From contig CAVALG010000095.1 in assembly GCA_963589585.1 (NCBI GenBank), positions 1-19,316 of the forward strand: a DNA stretch of 19,316 nt. The letters run 5' to 3'. The DNA comes from CAVALG01 sp963589585. GTDB taxonomy: Bacteria > Bacillota > Clostridia > Oscillospirales > Acutalibacteraceae. The notes under the pieces were generated by a model. It saw nothing but the letters and a program-made list of their open reading frames with translations, ran no database searches and was not told the origin of the DNA. Made by a program: the position numbers and the translations under genes. Positions 1-8,341 of the stretch are shown here, piece after piece (the stretch's first letter is position 1; each line of letters begins with the position of its first letter).

Positions 1-1013
1 TTGAAGGTACACTTGCTGTTACTACCGGTACTTCAATGGCAGCAGGCGGTTTTGTGGGAAGTATTACTTCATCTACATTCAAAGCTTGCTATTCAACCGG
101 TTCGTTTACTCAAGGCGGATATAACCCCGGTGCTTTCGGCGGTCAGTTCAACGGCCATAACGCCGCTGCCGACAGATGTAAACAGTGCTATTCAAATATA
201 AAAATGGGCGGAACACCCTTTGCGGTTGAGGCTAATGATAAATCCGGCAACTTCGTTACACCTAATGTAGGTGCCGAACAGACAGGCTTTGCGGTTAAAA
301 GCATTGCCGATATAAACGCAAAATTTGCCTCTAACGACCTTTGGAATACATACGGTGACGGCGCAACTTTGCCGACCGTTAAAGCGCTTACAGGCAAAAC
401 TGTGAAAACACTTGCGGAACTCGATACTCTTAAAGCAAGCAGCTCGAACAACAGCACAAATAACGGCGACAAAGCCAATTCCGGCAACGGAGACACACAG
501 GTAAGCGAAGATGAAGCAAAAGCCGAACTTATAAAAGAAATCGTTGCAGCCAAAGATGTTGCGGCTCTTACAAAACTCTTTAAGGATTTGGGCGTTGATG
601 TTCCCGAAGATGTAGTTAAAGCCGTATTTGATAAAGCAGCCGAAAAAGGTGAAGAACTTACTGTTGACGACCTTAAAGCTGCAGGCCTTACAGACGAACA
701 GTTGGATGCCGCTGTAACCGCCCTTGAAGAAAAGATGGCAAACGATGAAGATGAAAACGGTAATTCGGGCAACGGTTCCGGTACTGTTACCGTTAAGACG
801 GACGGTAAGATTTCTTCAATCAGCACTGCCGAATGGATTTTGATTATTGTTCTTTCGGCACTCATCCTTCTTGCACTTGCAGGCAGCGTTGTGCTTATCA
901 TTCTTCTTATAAAAGCCTTAAAAGGTATAAAAGGTGGCACCGATGCTGCGGTAGGCAATGTTACCGCAGCCGCTAACGAAATATCGGTTTCCGACGATAA
1001 ACCGATTATGTAA
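1..1013 (+). CDS. C-terminal part of a membrane-anchored surface protein with GLUG-like repeats (5' end outside window)
   Basis: The reading frame is open from base 3 with no start, so only about 336 C-terminal residues are present. The first part shows Gly/Phe/Cys-Tyr-Ser units (GGFVGS...CYSTGS, then GAFGG...CYSN) that resemble the GLUG motif of bacterial surface adhesins. A short region ending in a W...YGDGATLPTV pattern follows, as is usual after such repeats. Next come an Asn/Ser/Gly linker, an acidic predicted-helical segment (about nt 510-760), a second Gly/Asn linker, and a hydrophobic membrane helix (nt about 834-915) with a Lys-containing cytoplasmic tail. There is no LPXTG sortase signal, so anchoring is by the helix. 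The role is inferred to be surface adhesion or glycan contact. The same C-terminal anchoring style recurs in the cohesin protein at 4662-6485. A hairpin follows the stop codon, so the gene may or may not be co-transcribed with the transporter genes. Confidence 0.8.
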   Translation, partial: EGTLAVTTGTSMAAGGFVGSITSSTFKACYSTGSFTQGGYNPGAFGGQFNGHNAAADRCKQCYSNIKMGGTPFAVEANDKSGNFVTPNVGAEQTGFAVKSIADINAKFASNDLWNTYGDGATLPTVKALTGKTVKTLAELDTLKASSSNNSTNNGDKANSGNGDTQVSEDEAKAELIKEIVAAKDVAALTKLFKDLGVDVPEDVVKAVFDKAAEKGEELTVDDLKAAGLTDEQLDAAVTALEEKMANDEDENGNSGNGSGTVTVKTDGKISSISTAEWILIIVLSALILLALAGSVVLIILLIKALKGIKGGTDAAVGNVTAAANEISVSDDKPIM

Positions 1014-1022
1014 TTAAACCGA

Positions 1023-1066
1023 ACTTCCTCTGCGGCTTTGCTGCAGGGGAAGTCAAGACGCTTTTT
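1023..1066 (+). terminator. Intergenic hairpin with delayed T-run, possible partial terminator
   Basis: Bases 1023-1036 pair with 1040-1053 in a 14-bp stem containing two G-T wobbles and a TTT loop. A run of five T (1062-1066) follows only after eight further bases, so it is not a textbook intrinsic terminator. It lies between the surface-protein stop (1013) and the ribosome site of the first permease (AAGGGG, 1070-1075). No promoter is visible between the hairpin and 1084. It could be a leaky terminator, or an mRNA-processing or stabilising hairpin inside a longer operon. Confidence 0.5.
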
Positions 1067-1083
1067 AACAAGGGGATTTTACA

Positions 1084-2058
1084 GTGGATCAAGATTCAAT
1101 GGTGGTTGTTCCCACCCTAAACAGAAAAAGAACATTCGGTGAGCAGCTGTTGCATAACTTACCCTATATTATGTTGTGTATTCCGGCTGTTGTGCTTACA
1201 ATAATTTTCACCTATGTTCCGATGTACGGAATACTTATTAACTTTAAAAGTTACAACTATATTGACGGTATTATGGGCAGTCCCTGGATCGGACTTGAAA
1301 ACTTCCGTTATATAGTCGCTTCGGATCAGTTGTATATACTCGTCCGCAATACCGTGCTTTACCGTGTCGCTTCAATAGTTACGGTAAACTTCTTCGCAGG
1401 AATGTTCTTCGCGCTGCTGCTTTATGAAATAAGAAGCAGAATTGCAAGCAAGATATATCAGACTTCAATGCTTATGACAAGCTTTGTATCTGTATCCTGC
1501 GTGCTTTACATAATTATTCTCCTTTTCGATAATACTCAGGCGGGTATAATCAACTCGGTGCTTATGTCATTCGGGCGGGAAGAACCTATAAACTTCTTCT
1601 CCGTTCCTGCCGTTTGGCCGCCGATAATCGTTTTTGCCGATTTCTGGCAGAATGCAGGTCAGGCAGCGCTTTACTTCTTTGCGGCGCTTTTGGCTATAGA
1701 CCCCTGCCTGTTTGAAGCGGCAAACCTTGACGGTGCCGGAAGACTTAAACAGATACGCTATGTATCATTACCCGAAATGCTCCCGATGGGCTGCCTGGTT
1801 CTCATAACCCAGATGGGTAGTATATTCTCCTCCGGCCTTGGTCTTAACTATTTTATCTCTCAGTTGACCGACGGTAATGTTCTTAAGGTTATTAACCAGT
1901 TTGCGATGTACACCTTTGAACAAATGACTTCGGGCCGTGAGGGCAGTATGGGTATAGCCGCCGCCACCGGCTTGGCAACAAGCCTTATCGGACTTGTTAT
2001 GACCCATACGGTAAACGCAATAGTAAAGAAAATCAACGCGAACAACGCACTGTATTAA
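1084..2058 (+). CDS. Sugar ABC transporter permease, LplB/YtcP-system type
   Basis: A 324-residue integral membrane protein, one half of the channel of a carbohydrate importer. The GTG start is chosen because AAGGGG (1070-1075) lies eight bases upstream and the N-terminus gives a short polar stretch before the first helix, as is usual for this family. About six hydrophobic segments are visible. The EAA loop that contacts the ATPase is clear at residues 211 onward (EAANLDGAGRLKQIRYVSLP), with the conserved E-A-A and G. The order of two permeases then a binding protein, with no ATPase gene, is typical of Firmicutes LplABC/YtcP-like oligosaccharide importers, which share one MsmX-type ATPase encoded elsewhere. 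The substrate cannot be read from the sequence. Context points to an oligosaccharide released by the large beta-helix protein downstream. Confidence 0.93.
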   Translation: MDQDSMVVVPTLNRKRTFGEQLLHNLPYIMLCIPAVVLTIIFTYVPMYGILINFKSYNYIDGIMGSPWIGLENFRYIVASDQLYILVRNTVLYRVASIVTVNFFAGMFFALLLYEIRSRIASKIYQTSMLMTSFVSVSCVLYIIILLFDNTQAGIINSVLMSFGREEPINFFSVPAVWPPIIVFADFWQNAGQAALYFFAALLAIDPCLFEAANLDGAGRLKQIRYVSLPEMLPMGCLVLITQMGSIFSSGLGLNYFISQLTDGNVLKVINQFAMYTFEQMTSGREGSMGIAAATGLATSLIGLVMTHTVNAIVKKINANNALY

Positions 2059-2077
2059 AGAAAGGAGCAGATAACAG

Positions 2078-2950
2078 TTGAAACAAAGTAAACTTTATAT
2101 GACAATTGTGCATGCACTCCTTATTCTTTGGACAGTGATATGTATTCTCCCGGTAATAATGATAGTTATTGTTTCATTTACGGATGAGCAGACTTTTGTT
2201 ACCGAAGGATTTAAATTTATTCCGAAAGTATTTTCTCTTGCCGCGTGGAAAGTTGTATTTTCATCGGGCGGTGCAATGCTCAGGGCAATATTCCTTACAG
2301 TAGGTGTGGCAATTGTTCAGCCGCTGATGTGCCAGATTTTGGCTATGATGATTGCCTACCCGATGTCGCGCCCCGACTTTATTCTTAAAAAACCGCTTAC
2401 ATGGTTCTATATGCTGCCCATGTTCATAAGCGGCGGTATGCTTTCAAGTTATATTTTGATGACAAACTGGTTGAAACTCGGCGATACTATTTGGGTCTAT
2501 CTGATCCCCGGCGTCGGTCTTTGGGGAATAATCCTCTACCGTAACTGCTTTAAACAGGTTCCCGCTTCACTTATTGAAGCCGCAACGATTGACGGTGCAA
2601 CCGAAATGCAGGTTCTTTGGAAAGTAGTTCTTCCGATGTCGCGTTCAATCTTTGTAATTCAGTATTTTATGGGTGCTATCGGTTCCTGGAACGATTACGG
2701 TGCTTCGCTTATGTACGTTTCGAACCCGAAATTGTGGAAGATTCAGTATTTGATATTCCGTATGCTGAAAAATCAGGAGGCTGAAAAACAGGCGCTTGGT
2801 ATAACCGGACTGGATAAGGACGTTTTCCCGCCGGATAAAACCCTTAACTATGCAATGTGCGTGGTTGCTATTATACCTATTATTTGTATATTCCCGTTCG
2901 TGCAGAAATACTTTGCAAAAGGTATTGCCGCAGGTTCGATTAAAGAATAA
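2078..2950 (+). CDS. Sugar ABC transporter permease, YtcP/AraQ type
   Basis: A 290-residue second permease subunit, expected to pair with the protein encoded at 1084-2058. The TTG start is preceded by AAAGGAG (2061-2067), and the gene begins 19 bases after the previous stop, so the two are surely co-transcribed. About six membrane segments are present. The EAA loop begins at residue 167 (EAATIDGATEMQVLWKVVLP), and the C-terminus has the YFAKG..AGSIKE ending common in this family. It matches the family's usual length of about 290 residues and nothing appears truncated. The assignment to the CUT1-like carbohydrate importers is confident; the substrate is not known. Confidence 0.93.
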   Translation: MKQSKLYMTIVHALLILWTVICILPVIMIVIVSFTDEQTFVTEGFKFIPKVFSLAAWKVVFSSGGAMLRAIFLTVGVAIVQPLMCQILAMMIAYPMSRPDFILKKPLTWFYMLPMFISGGMLSSYILMTNWLKLGDTIWVYLIPGVGLWGIILYRNCFKQVPASLIEAATIDGATEMQVLWKVVLPMSRSIFVIQYFMGAIGSWNDYGASLMYVSNPKLWKIQYLIFRMLKNQEAEKQALGITGLDKDVFPPDKTLNYAMCVVAIIPIICIFPFVQKYFAKGIAAGSIKE

Positions 2951-2972
2951 TTAAACGGAGGTAATTATAATT

Positions 2973-4619
2973 ATGATTAAAAAGATTTTAGCCATGCTTC
3001 TTTGTGTTGCAATGATTATTCCTGTTGCAGGATGCGGCGGAAGCAAAGGCGCAGGCAGCGATATGAGTAAAGATGTTACGCTGACATGGGCAATTATGAG
3101 TGAGCATTACGGTCATGCAGATGATGACCTGGTGTTCAAAGCTTTCAACGAAAAACTTAAAACACTCCTCCCCCACACAACCGTTAAATTCATTTCTTTG
3201 GATTCCGAAAACTGGTCAAGATGGATGGCGGGAAACAAAGAGGTTGACATTGCCTGGTCCGGTTACCTCTATGACATTGAGTCGCAGGCTCGCCAAAAGG
3301 CTTATCAGCCGCTTGACGACCTTGTAGAAAAATATGCGCCCAATATCCAGAACGAACAAAAGACCTGGGTCGACGCTTACAGAAGCGGCGAGGTTGACGA
3401 TAAACTTTATGCAATTCCGAATATGCAGCCCTGGATTAAAGAAACTCCTTATGTTCAGATTCCTGCTCAGCTTTATCAGTATTTTGATACCGATGCGTTT
3501 ATTAAAGCTCTTCGCAGCGACCCCCACACGACCGAAGAAGTTTATCAGGTTCTTACTAAATTCCTTGATACAATAAAGGCTAACGGCGCTATCAACGGTC
3601 AGGGACTTACCGGATTTGCAAGCGATGTGCTCGGTGTGTTCGCTACAAGGGGCTATGAAGCACTCGACAGCGGCAACAATGTTTATTATGACGCATTTGC
3701 CGACACTGTAGAACCCTTCCAGTGGGTAGGTTCCGAACCGTGGTTGCTTTATATTAAATATAAAAAACTTTGGTATGAAAAAGGCTTCTTTAACGACAGT
3801 AAGAATGCTTCGTCCGGCTCAAACCTTGATGCCATTTCAACCAAACAGCAGGGTATGTGGTTCGATTCATTCCTTGATGTTGATACGGAAAAAGGTCTTT
3901 TCACCGAAAAAGATAAATACGGCGAAATAAAATATAACTGTATTCTCATTAATTCGCGCGACCAGATGTATAACGGCGTTTCAATCTGCGGTTCCGAGGC
4001 TTCTTACAGCATTATCCCGAGAACTGCCGTCAACCCCGAACGCGCTATAAAACTGCTTGATTTGTTGCGTACCCCCGAGGATGCCGAAAACGGTAAAGAA
4101 GTTAAGGAACTTGTTGACTTGCTCGTATGGGGCTTTGAAGGTGACCCGGACCTTGACGAAGAGACCGCGGCGGAAGAACATAAACATTACTACAGAATAG
4201 ATGTAGACGGTGACGGTGTGGCAGAAGCCTGCAAAGGTTATGATTACATCAACCAGCCCTCCGCAAAAAGCACATACGGTATTCCGCTCTGGATTGTTGA
4301 TAACTCATTCATTCCTTCGCCTCCGGAATACTATCTCGCAGGTCAGAATGAATATGCCCTTGACTATTATCAGAATGTAAGAAACAACGTTCTTCACAAA
4401 ACCCCGGTTTACGGTATGCGCGTAAGCAATGCTAAAATATCCAATCAGCTTACAAATATTTCGTCGGCATCAAAAGAATTCGGCACTATATATAAATCAG
4501 GCGCTGATTTTGACAATCAGTTGGAGAAATTCAAAGTCGCGCTTAAAACTGCAGGCGTAGATACTGTTCTTAAAGAAATGCAGACGCAGTGCAAGGAATA
4601 TATTGCAAACAATAAATAA
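2973..4619 (+). CDS. Extracellular sugar-binding lipoprotein of the ABC importer
   Basis: A 548-residue family 1 extracellular solute-binding protein, the ligand receptor for the two permeases just upstream. A GGAGG site precedes the ATG. The N-terminus is a lipoprotein signal with lipobox VAGC and lipidation at Cys21, so it sits on the outer face of the membrane. The mature part begins with a beta strand of the usual type (DVTLTWAIMSEHYG). The C-terminus (about residues 480-548) resembles the DUF3502-type tail of YtcQ/LipO-like binding proteins, with a pattern of GTIYKSGADFDNQLEKF. Residues 410-415 carry an Asp-x-Asp-x-Asp-Gly calcium-loop-like motif in a region that looks like an insertion. 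The large size fits receptors for oligosaccharides rather than monosaccharides. Family assignment is firm; the ligand is inferred only from context. Confidence 0.92.
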   Translation: MIKKILAMLLCVAMIIPVAGCGGSKGAGSDMSKDVTLTWAIMSEHYGHADDDLVFKAFNEKLKTLLPHTTVKFISLDSENWSRWMAGNKEVDIAWSGYLYDIESQARQKAYQPLDDLVEKYAPNIQNEQKTWVDAYRSGEVDDKLYAIPNMQPWIKETPYVQIPAQLYQYFDTDAFIKALRSDPHTTEEVYQVLTKFLDTIKANGAINGQGLTGFASDVLGVFATRGYEALDSGNNVYYDAFADTVEPFQWVGSEPWLLYIKYKKLWYEKGFFNDSKNASSGSNLDAISTKQQGMWFDSFLDVDTEKGLFTEKDKYGEIKYNCILINSRDQMYNGVSICGSEASYSIIPRTAVNPERAIKLLDLLRTPEDAENGKEVKELVDLLVWGFEGDPDLDEETAAEEHKHYYRIDVDGDGVAEACKGYDYINQPSAKSTYGIPLWIVDNSFIPSPPEYYLAGQNEYALDYYQNVRNNVLHKTPVYGMRVSNAKISNQLTNISSASKEFGTIYKSGADFDNQLEKFKVALKTAGVDTVLKEMQTQCKEYIANNK

Positions 4620-4661
4620 CCAGCATTAAACTCAAGACCCCTAAAGAAAGGAGCAACCGGT

Positions 4662-6485
4662 TTGAAAAGACAGATTATATCAAAAATATTTGCTGTCGCC
4701 TTGGTCGTTTTGATGATCTCGGCTCAAGTGGTAATGCCGGCTTCGGCTGCGCCTGCCACACGCAGAACCGCTTCCTTCACTTTGAAATTAGACAGAGATA
4801 ATGGGACATATAACCGTGATGATACTGTGTTTGCTACATTCGTAGTGAATGACGGTTTTAAGGATGTTAACGGCTTCAGTTTTTCGGTATCCTATGATAC
4901 AAACGCACTGTCATATGCCGCAAACTCAATTACATTTCCATCGGGAACCGTAAGCGGTGTTTCGGTTTATCATAGACAGGCAGCCGGTGTGATAAATATT
5001 GCCTGGGATTCCGAAAAAGCTGTTTCAATACCTAACGGCAGCACCCTTTTCAGTCTTCGTTTTAAGGTCAACAGTGATGTAAAAAGTAATATCACAAGCA
5101 CAACTATAACCGCCAAGCCGAACAGTATGTATACTTATACCGGCTTGCATACTTCCGAAAGATTTGATTTCTCTACTGCCGAACCTACCGCAGTCGTACT
5201 TATCGGCGGCGGAAAAACTTTGGCTGATGTAGTTGTAGATGCTATAAACGCAATCGGCACGGTTGAACTTACCGACGATTGCAAAGCAAGAATCGATAAT
5301 GCAGTTAATCTGTATTATTCCCTGCCGCTTAATCAAAGAAATCAAATAGCCGAGAGCCAAATCCTCTTTGACGCTATGGAAAAGTATGAGGAACTGCTGC
5401 AGGATTCAAAAGACGGTTCAAAAAAAGCGGCCGAGGATTACCTTAACAAATATAAACACGTTATTGATATCCCGCTTGACAGCGTTAAAAAGTCTGACCT
5501 TGACGCCGTAAAAGAAGCGTTTAACGAATTGCGTAAACTCTCTTTGCAGGCTCAGTCAAGACTTATGACCGAAAGAGCGAAACTCGCCGCTTTGCTTGAA
5601 AAAATAGCCTCAAGCGGTGACGACCCCATCGATCCGGATGCCGAGTGGAATGAATTTGTTAAGATTTTTCAAGAAATTTTGAAAGATTTCAAAGATGAAA
5701 ATAACGGTGCAAACATTACTTCGCTTATAAAACTTGTTTCTGAGGGTAAAGAGGGTGCAAACCCTGCACAGGCTGCCGATATTGACGCTTTGGTTAAAAA
5801 AATGACCGATGTTTTGGAAAATTCGGATGCTAATATTGATGAAACAAGAAAGAATTACGCTATAAAAGAAATCGAAAAACTTATCGGCGAAGGAGCATAT
5901 CAGGAGGCGCTTGATATAAACGATTATGTCAAGAAAATGTCAACTCCCGAAATGATAATAGCAAATCGTTTCTTAACGCAGTTTGAAACGATATTAAATA
6001 TGAAATTATCAGATGTTAAGGCTTCGGATAAGATCGATATTATCATCGCTTCGGCGGCACTTGACTGGATGGACAGCGCAGCTTATAAAGCCATTGCCGA
6101 CCTCACTAAAGGCAAGTATGACGGTATGGACGCCGCCGATAAAATAGCCGCTCTTATGGAGGCTGTTTCAACTATGGATGATGAAGATACCGGAGATGAC
6201 GGTGACGATACCGGCGACATCACTACCGATGACTCCGGCGACAGTTATATCGACGCCGGTAGCGATCCTGCTGAAGAAATAATTCAGGAAACTATTAAGA
6301 CAATCAATAAAAACAAAGTAATATACAAAACCGGCGTGGGTAATTACATTCTTAAACTTGCCCGCCGTGAAATCGGCGCGGTTGTTTGGGTTCTGTTCTG
6401 CCTGTTGGGCCTTTCGGCAGTAATCTTTGTCACTCTCCGAATTGTTTATTACAATGTTACAAAAACCAAAAGAAAGGGGATATAA
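4662..6485 (+). CDS. Membrane-anchored single-cohesin protein (candidate anchoring scaffoldin)
   Basis: A 607-residue secreted protein starting at TTG with AAAGGAG at 4647-4653. A signal peptide with likely cleavage after ASA (residue 29) is followed by one cohesin-like beta-sandwich (about residues 37-180). It shows the family pattern: a D-D-T-V-F-A-x-F-V-V strand, N-G-F-S-F-S-V-S-Y-D, and later the G-S-T-L-F-S-L-R-F-K-V strand. A predicted-helical stalk (about 187-505), an Asp/Gly/Thr-rich linker (about 505-540), and a membrane helix (about 573-595) with a basic tail (KTKRKGI) complete it. There is no dockerin or S-layer module, so it would hold one partner directly at the membrane. The obvious partner is the dockerin protein encoded two genes downstream. 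Cohesin-like folds also occur outside cellulosomes, so binding is inferred, not seen. The stop lies three bases before the next gene's ATG. Confidence 0.85.
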   Translation: MKRQIISKIFAVALVVLMISAQVVMPASAAPATRRTASFTLKLDRDNGTYNRDDTVFATFVVNDGFKDVNGFSFSVSYDTNALSYAANSITFPSGTVSGVSVYHRQAAGVINIAWDSEKAVSIPNGSTLFSLRFKVNSDVKSNITSTTITAKPNSMYTYTGLHTSERFDFSTAEPTAVVLIGGGKTLADVVVDAINAIGTVELTDDCKARIDNAVNLYYSLPLNQRNQIAESQILFDAMEKYEELLQDSKDGSKKAAEDYLNKYKHVIDIPLDSVKKSDLDAVKEAFNELRKLSLQAQSRLMTERAKLAALLEKIASSGDDPIDPDAEWNEFVKIFQEILKDFKDENNGANITSLIKLVSEGKEGANPAQAADIDALVKKMTDVLENSDANIDETRKNYAIKEIEKLIGEGAYQEALDINDYVKKMSTPEMIIANRFLTQFETILNMKLSDVKASDKIDIIIASAALDWMDSAAYKAIADLTKGKYDGMDAADKIAALMEAVSTMDDEDTGDDGDDTGDITTDDSGDSYIDAGSDPAEEIIQETIKTINKNKVIYKTGVGNYILKLARREIGAVVWVLFCLLGLSAVIFVTLRIVYYNVTKTKRKGI

Positions 6486-6488
6486 AAC

Positions 6489-8285
6489 ATGAAAAACAAA
6501 GCAAAGATTTTTAAGTGTTTATCCGCTCTCCTTTCGGTGGTAATTGCGGCATCTTTATTCATAATGCCTACTTCCGCTGTGGATAAAGAAACACCGTTGG
6601 AAGAACTGGCAAAATTGCCGGAAATTAAGGAAGAAAATCCTTATTTTACAGAGTATGACATCGACTCCGAAGCCGAGGCGGATTATTCCATAACCCCTTA
6701 TAAAATTTCAAGTAAATTTTATGACGGCAAAAGGGTTAATTCGGGCAGGAATGTTGTTACAAACCCAAAAGGTAAAACGCGCACTCTCGAAAGTAATGAG
6801 TACGCAATGCAAACAAACGCTGCGGTTCTTTGGTACGCGCGTGACGATGTTTCGTTTATGTACCGTAAATATCCTGTATCGCAGGATAAGAACGATTCAA
6901 TAACCTTTTCGGCTACTATAGATGTTGACAGTATTTCGGGTAAAGGCGGCGCCAATGTAACCGGCGCTGCATCGGTCGGTTTGCTTCTTCGTTCAACCCT
7001 TGATGAAGATTCTTCGTTTTTTTGGCTCAATGTCCGTGCTAAAAACGAGGTTCATGTCATCTATCGTACCGATAAGGGCGCAATGGCTGTTGAGAAAAAA
7101 CTTTATAAAGAATGCCGTTCGGGGAAAGTAAAACTTTCTATCAGAAAAGAAGCTACTAAGGTGTATTTTGGTTATCAAAGAATCGGTCAGGACCGTGAAA
7201 TGGTTTGGTCAAGCGCACCTATAGTTGTTAAAGCTACAGACGCTACCGCACCTTGGTATTGCGGTGTCGGCGCTCACTCCTCTGACCCGAATAACCCGAT
7301 TTATTTTGAGTTTTCGGATTTTCTTGCAGAAGGAAAAGCCGGAAGAAGCGGAGCTGCTTGGAATGACGATGAGGGTAACCTTAACGGTCACAGCGGCAGC
7401 AGCGGAGCCGATGATAATCCTAGCGATGATGATGATTATCGTCAGGACCCCGACACTTCCAACATAACCTCTGATACACTTCTTATGGAAACATTCACCG
7501 ATAAGGATTTGTTCAATAAGCCTACTACAGCTACAAACCCGATGTGGGACATCTCACTGTCGGATAAAGCGAATTTTGAAACGGTAGATAAAAATACCGC
7601 TTGGCTTAACAGCTACGAAACCGAACCGGGGTATATCGGTAACAGCGATTGGACCGATTACAATGTAAGTTGGGACTTTAAATATAAACCGGGTAATTCC
7701 CCCAATTTTGATTCAGCTACATATGCAAATACAATTGCTCTTTTTGCAAGGCATAAAATGATTCCGATGTATGGCCATTTAAGCGCGTTTGTTTCAATCC
7801 GGCCGTATTCTATTCCTAAAAAAGACGGAAACAATCCCGTATTTGACGAAAACGGTGATGTTGTTATTGCTTCTTCTTCAACAAGGATTTCTTTGAAGTT
7901 TGAGCAGAACAATAAAACCCAAAATGCCGGCGATCTGGGATTTGAAGCTGCCGTTCAAACCATACCCAATATCGACATTTCTCAGGATAACTCTTGGCAC
8001 AATGTTCAGTTGCGTTGTTTTGACAATGTCTTTACCGTGTACTTTGACGGACAGGAAATTATCAGATATAAATATGAAACCGACGGTACCAGCAGAAAAA
8101 GCGTACCTACCGGGAATATCGGCGTCGGAGTTGGCGATGGTGAGGTTTATTTCGATAATATTATCGTAACAAAACTTGACGACCCGTTCGGCGGAGATTA
8201 CGATAATATGCTTCAAGGCTCATATGACCGTGAAACACCTAAATATATTCAGGAATGGCAGGCAAAAGGTCTTCCGGTATATTAA
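6489..8285 (+). CDS. Secreted protein with two concanavalin/LamG-like modules
   Basis: A 598-residue protein with a signal peptide (likely cleavage after PTSA, residue 30), a propeptide-like acidic stretch, and two beta-sandwich modules (about residues 60-282 and 330-585). They are separated by an Asp/Ser/Gly linker (about 283-328). The second module carries the usual end pattern of LamG/DUF1080-like folds: SWHNVQLRCFDNVFTVYFDGQEI, then a short strand ending YFDNIIVT. No catalytic residues can be pointed to, and no dockerin, membrane helix or sortase motif is present, so the protein would be released or held non-covalently. The related modules in the large protein downstream suggest a shared glycan-binding role. 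It begins three bases after the cohesin gene's stop, so translational coupling is likely. The specific function is unknown. Confidence 0.82.
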   Translation: MKNKAKIFKCLSALLSVVIAASLFIMPTSAVDKETPLEELAKLPEIKEENPYFTEYDIDSEAEADYSITPYKISSKFYDGKRVNSGRNVVTNPKGKTRTLESNEYAMQTNAAVLWYARDDVSFMYRKYPVSQDKNDSITFSATIDVDSISGKGGANVTGAASVGLLLRSTLDEDSSFFWLNVRAKNEVHVIYRTDKGAMAVEKKLYKECRSGKVKLSIRKEATKVYFGYQRIGQDREMVWSSAPIVVKATDATAPWYCGVGAHSSDPNNPIYFEFSDFLAEGKAGRSGAAWNDDEGNLNGHSGSSGADDNPSDDDDYRQDPDTSNITSDTLLMETFTDKDLFNKPTTATNPMWDISLSDKANFETVDKNTAWLNSYETEPGYIGNSDWTDYNVSWDFKYKPGNSPNFDSATYANTIALFARHKMIPMYGHLSAFVSIRPYSIPKKDGNNPVFDENGDVVIASSSTRISLKFEQNNKTQNAGDLGFEAAVQTIPNIDISQDNSWHNVQLRCFDNVFTVYFDGQEIIRYKYETDGTSRKSVPTGNIGVGVGDGEVYFDNIIVTKLDDPFGGDYDNMLQGSYDRETPKYIQEWQAKGLPVY

Positions 8286-8328
8286 ACACAGTAACAAAAT
8301 TGGTTTTAACCAGTATTCAGACCATTAT

Positions 8329-8334
8329 GGGAGG
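8329..8334 (+). promoter_or_regulatory. Ribosome binding site that fixes the start of the large dockerin protein
   Basis: GGGAGG lies seven bases before the GTG at 8342. Translation from there yields a clear signal peptide (MKKHNLKRLL...DVYA). The open frame extends upstream to 8255, inside the preceding gene, but that N-terminal extension has no ribosome site, overlaps the previous coding region, and would bury the signal peptide. Confidence 0.85.
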
Positions 8335-8341
8335 TATCACA

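Noticed and set aside
188..958. 256-residue open frame on the minus strand
   Set aside because: It lies opposite the surface-protein gene, has a Ser/Leu/Pro-rich composition typical of an antisense shadow, and lacks a ribosome site.
8255..8341. N-terminal extension of the giant dockerin protein to an upstream ATG
   Set aside because: The ATG lies inside the preceding gene without a ribosome site. The GTG at 8342 has GGGAGG and gives an immediate signal peptide.
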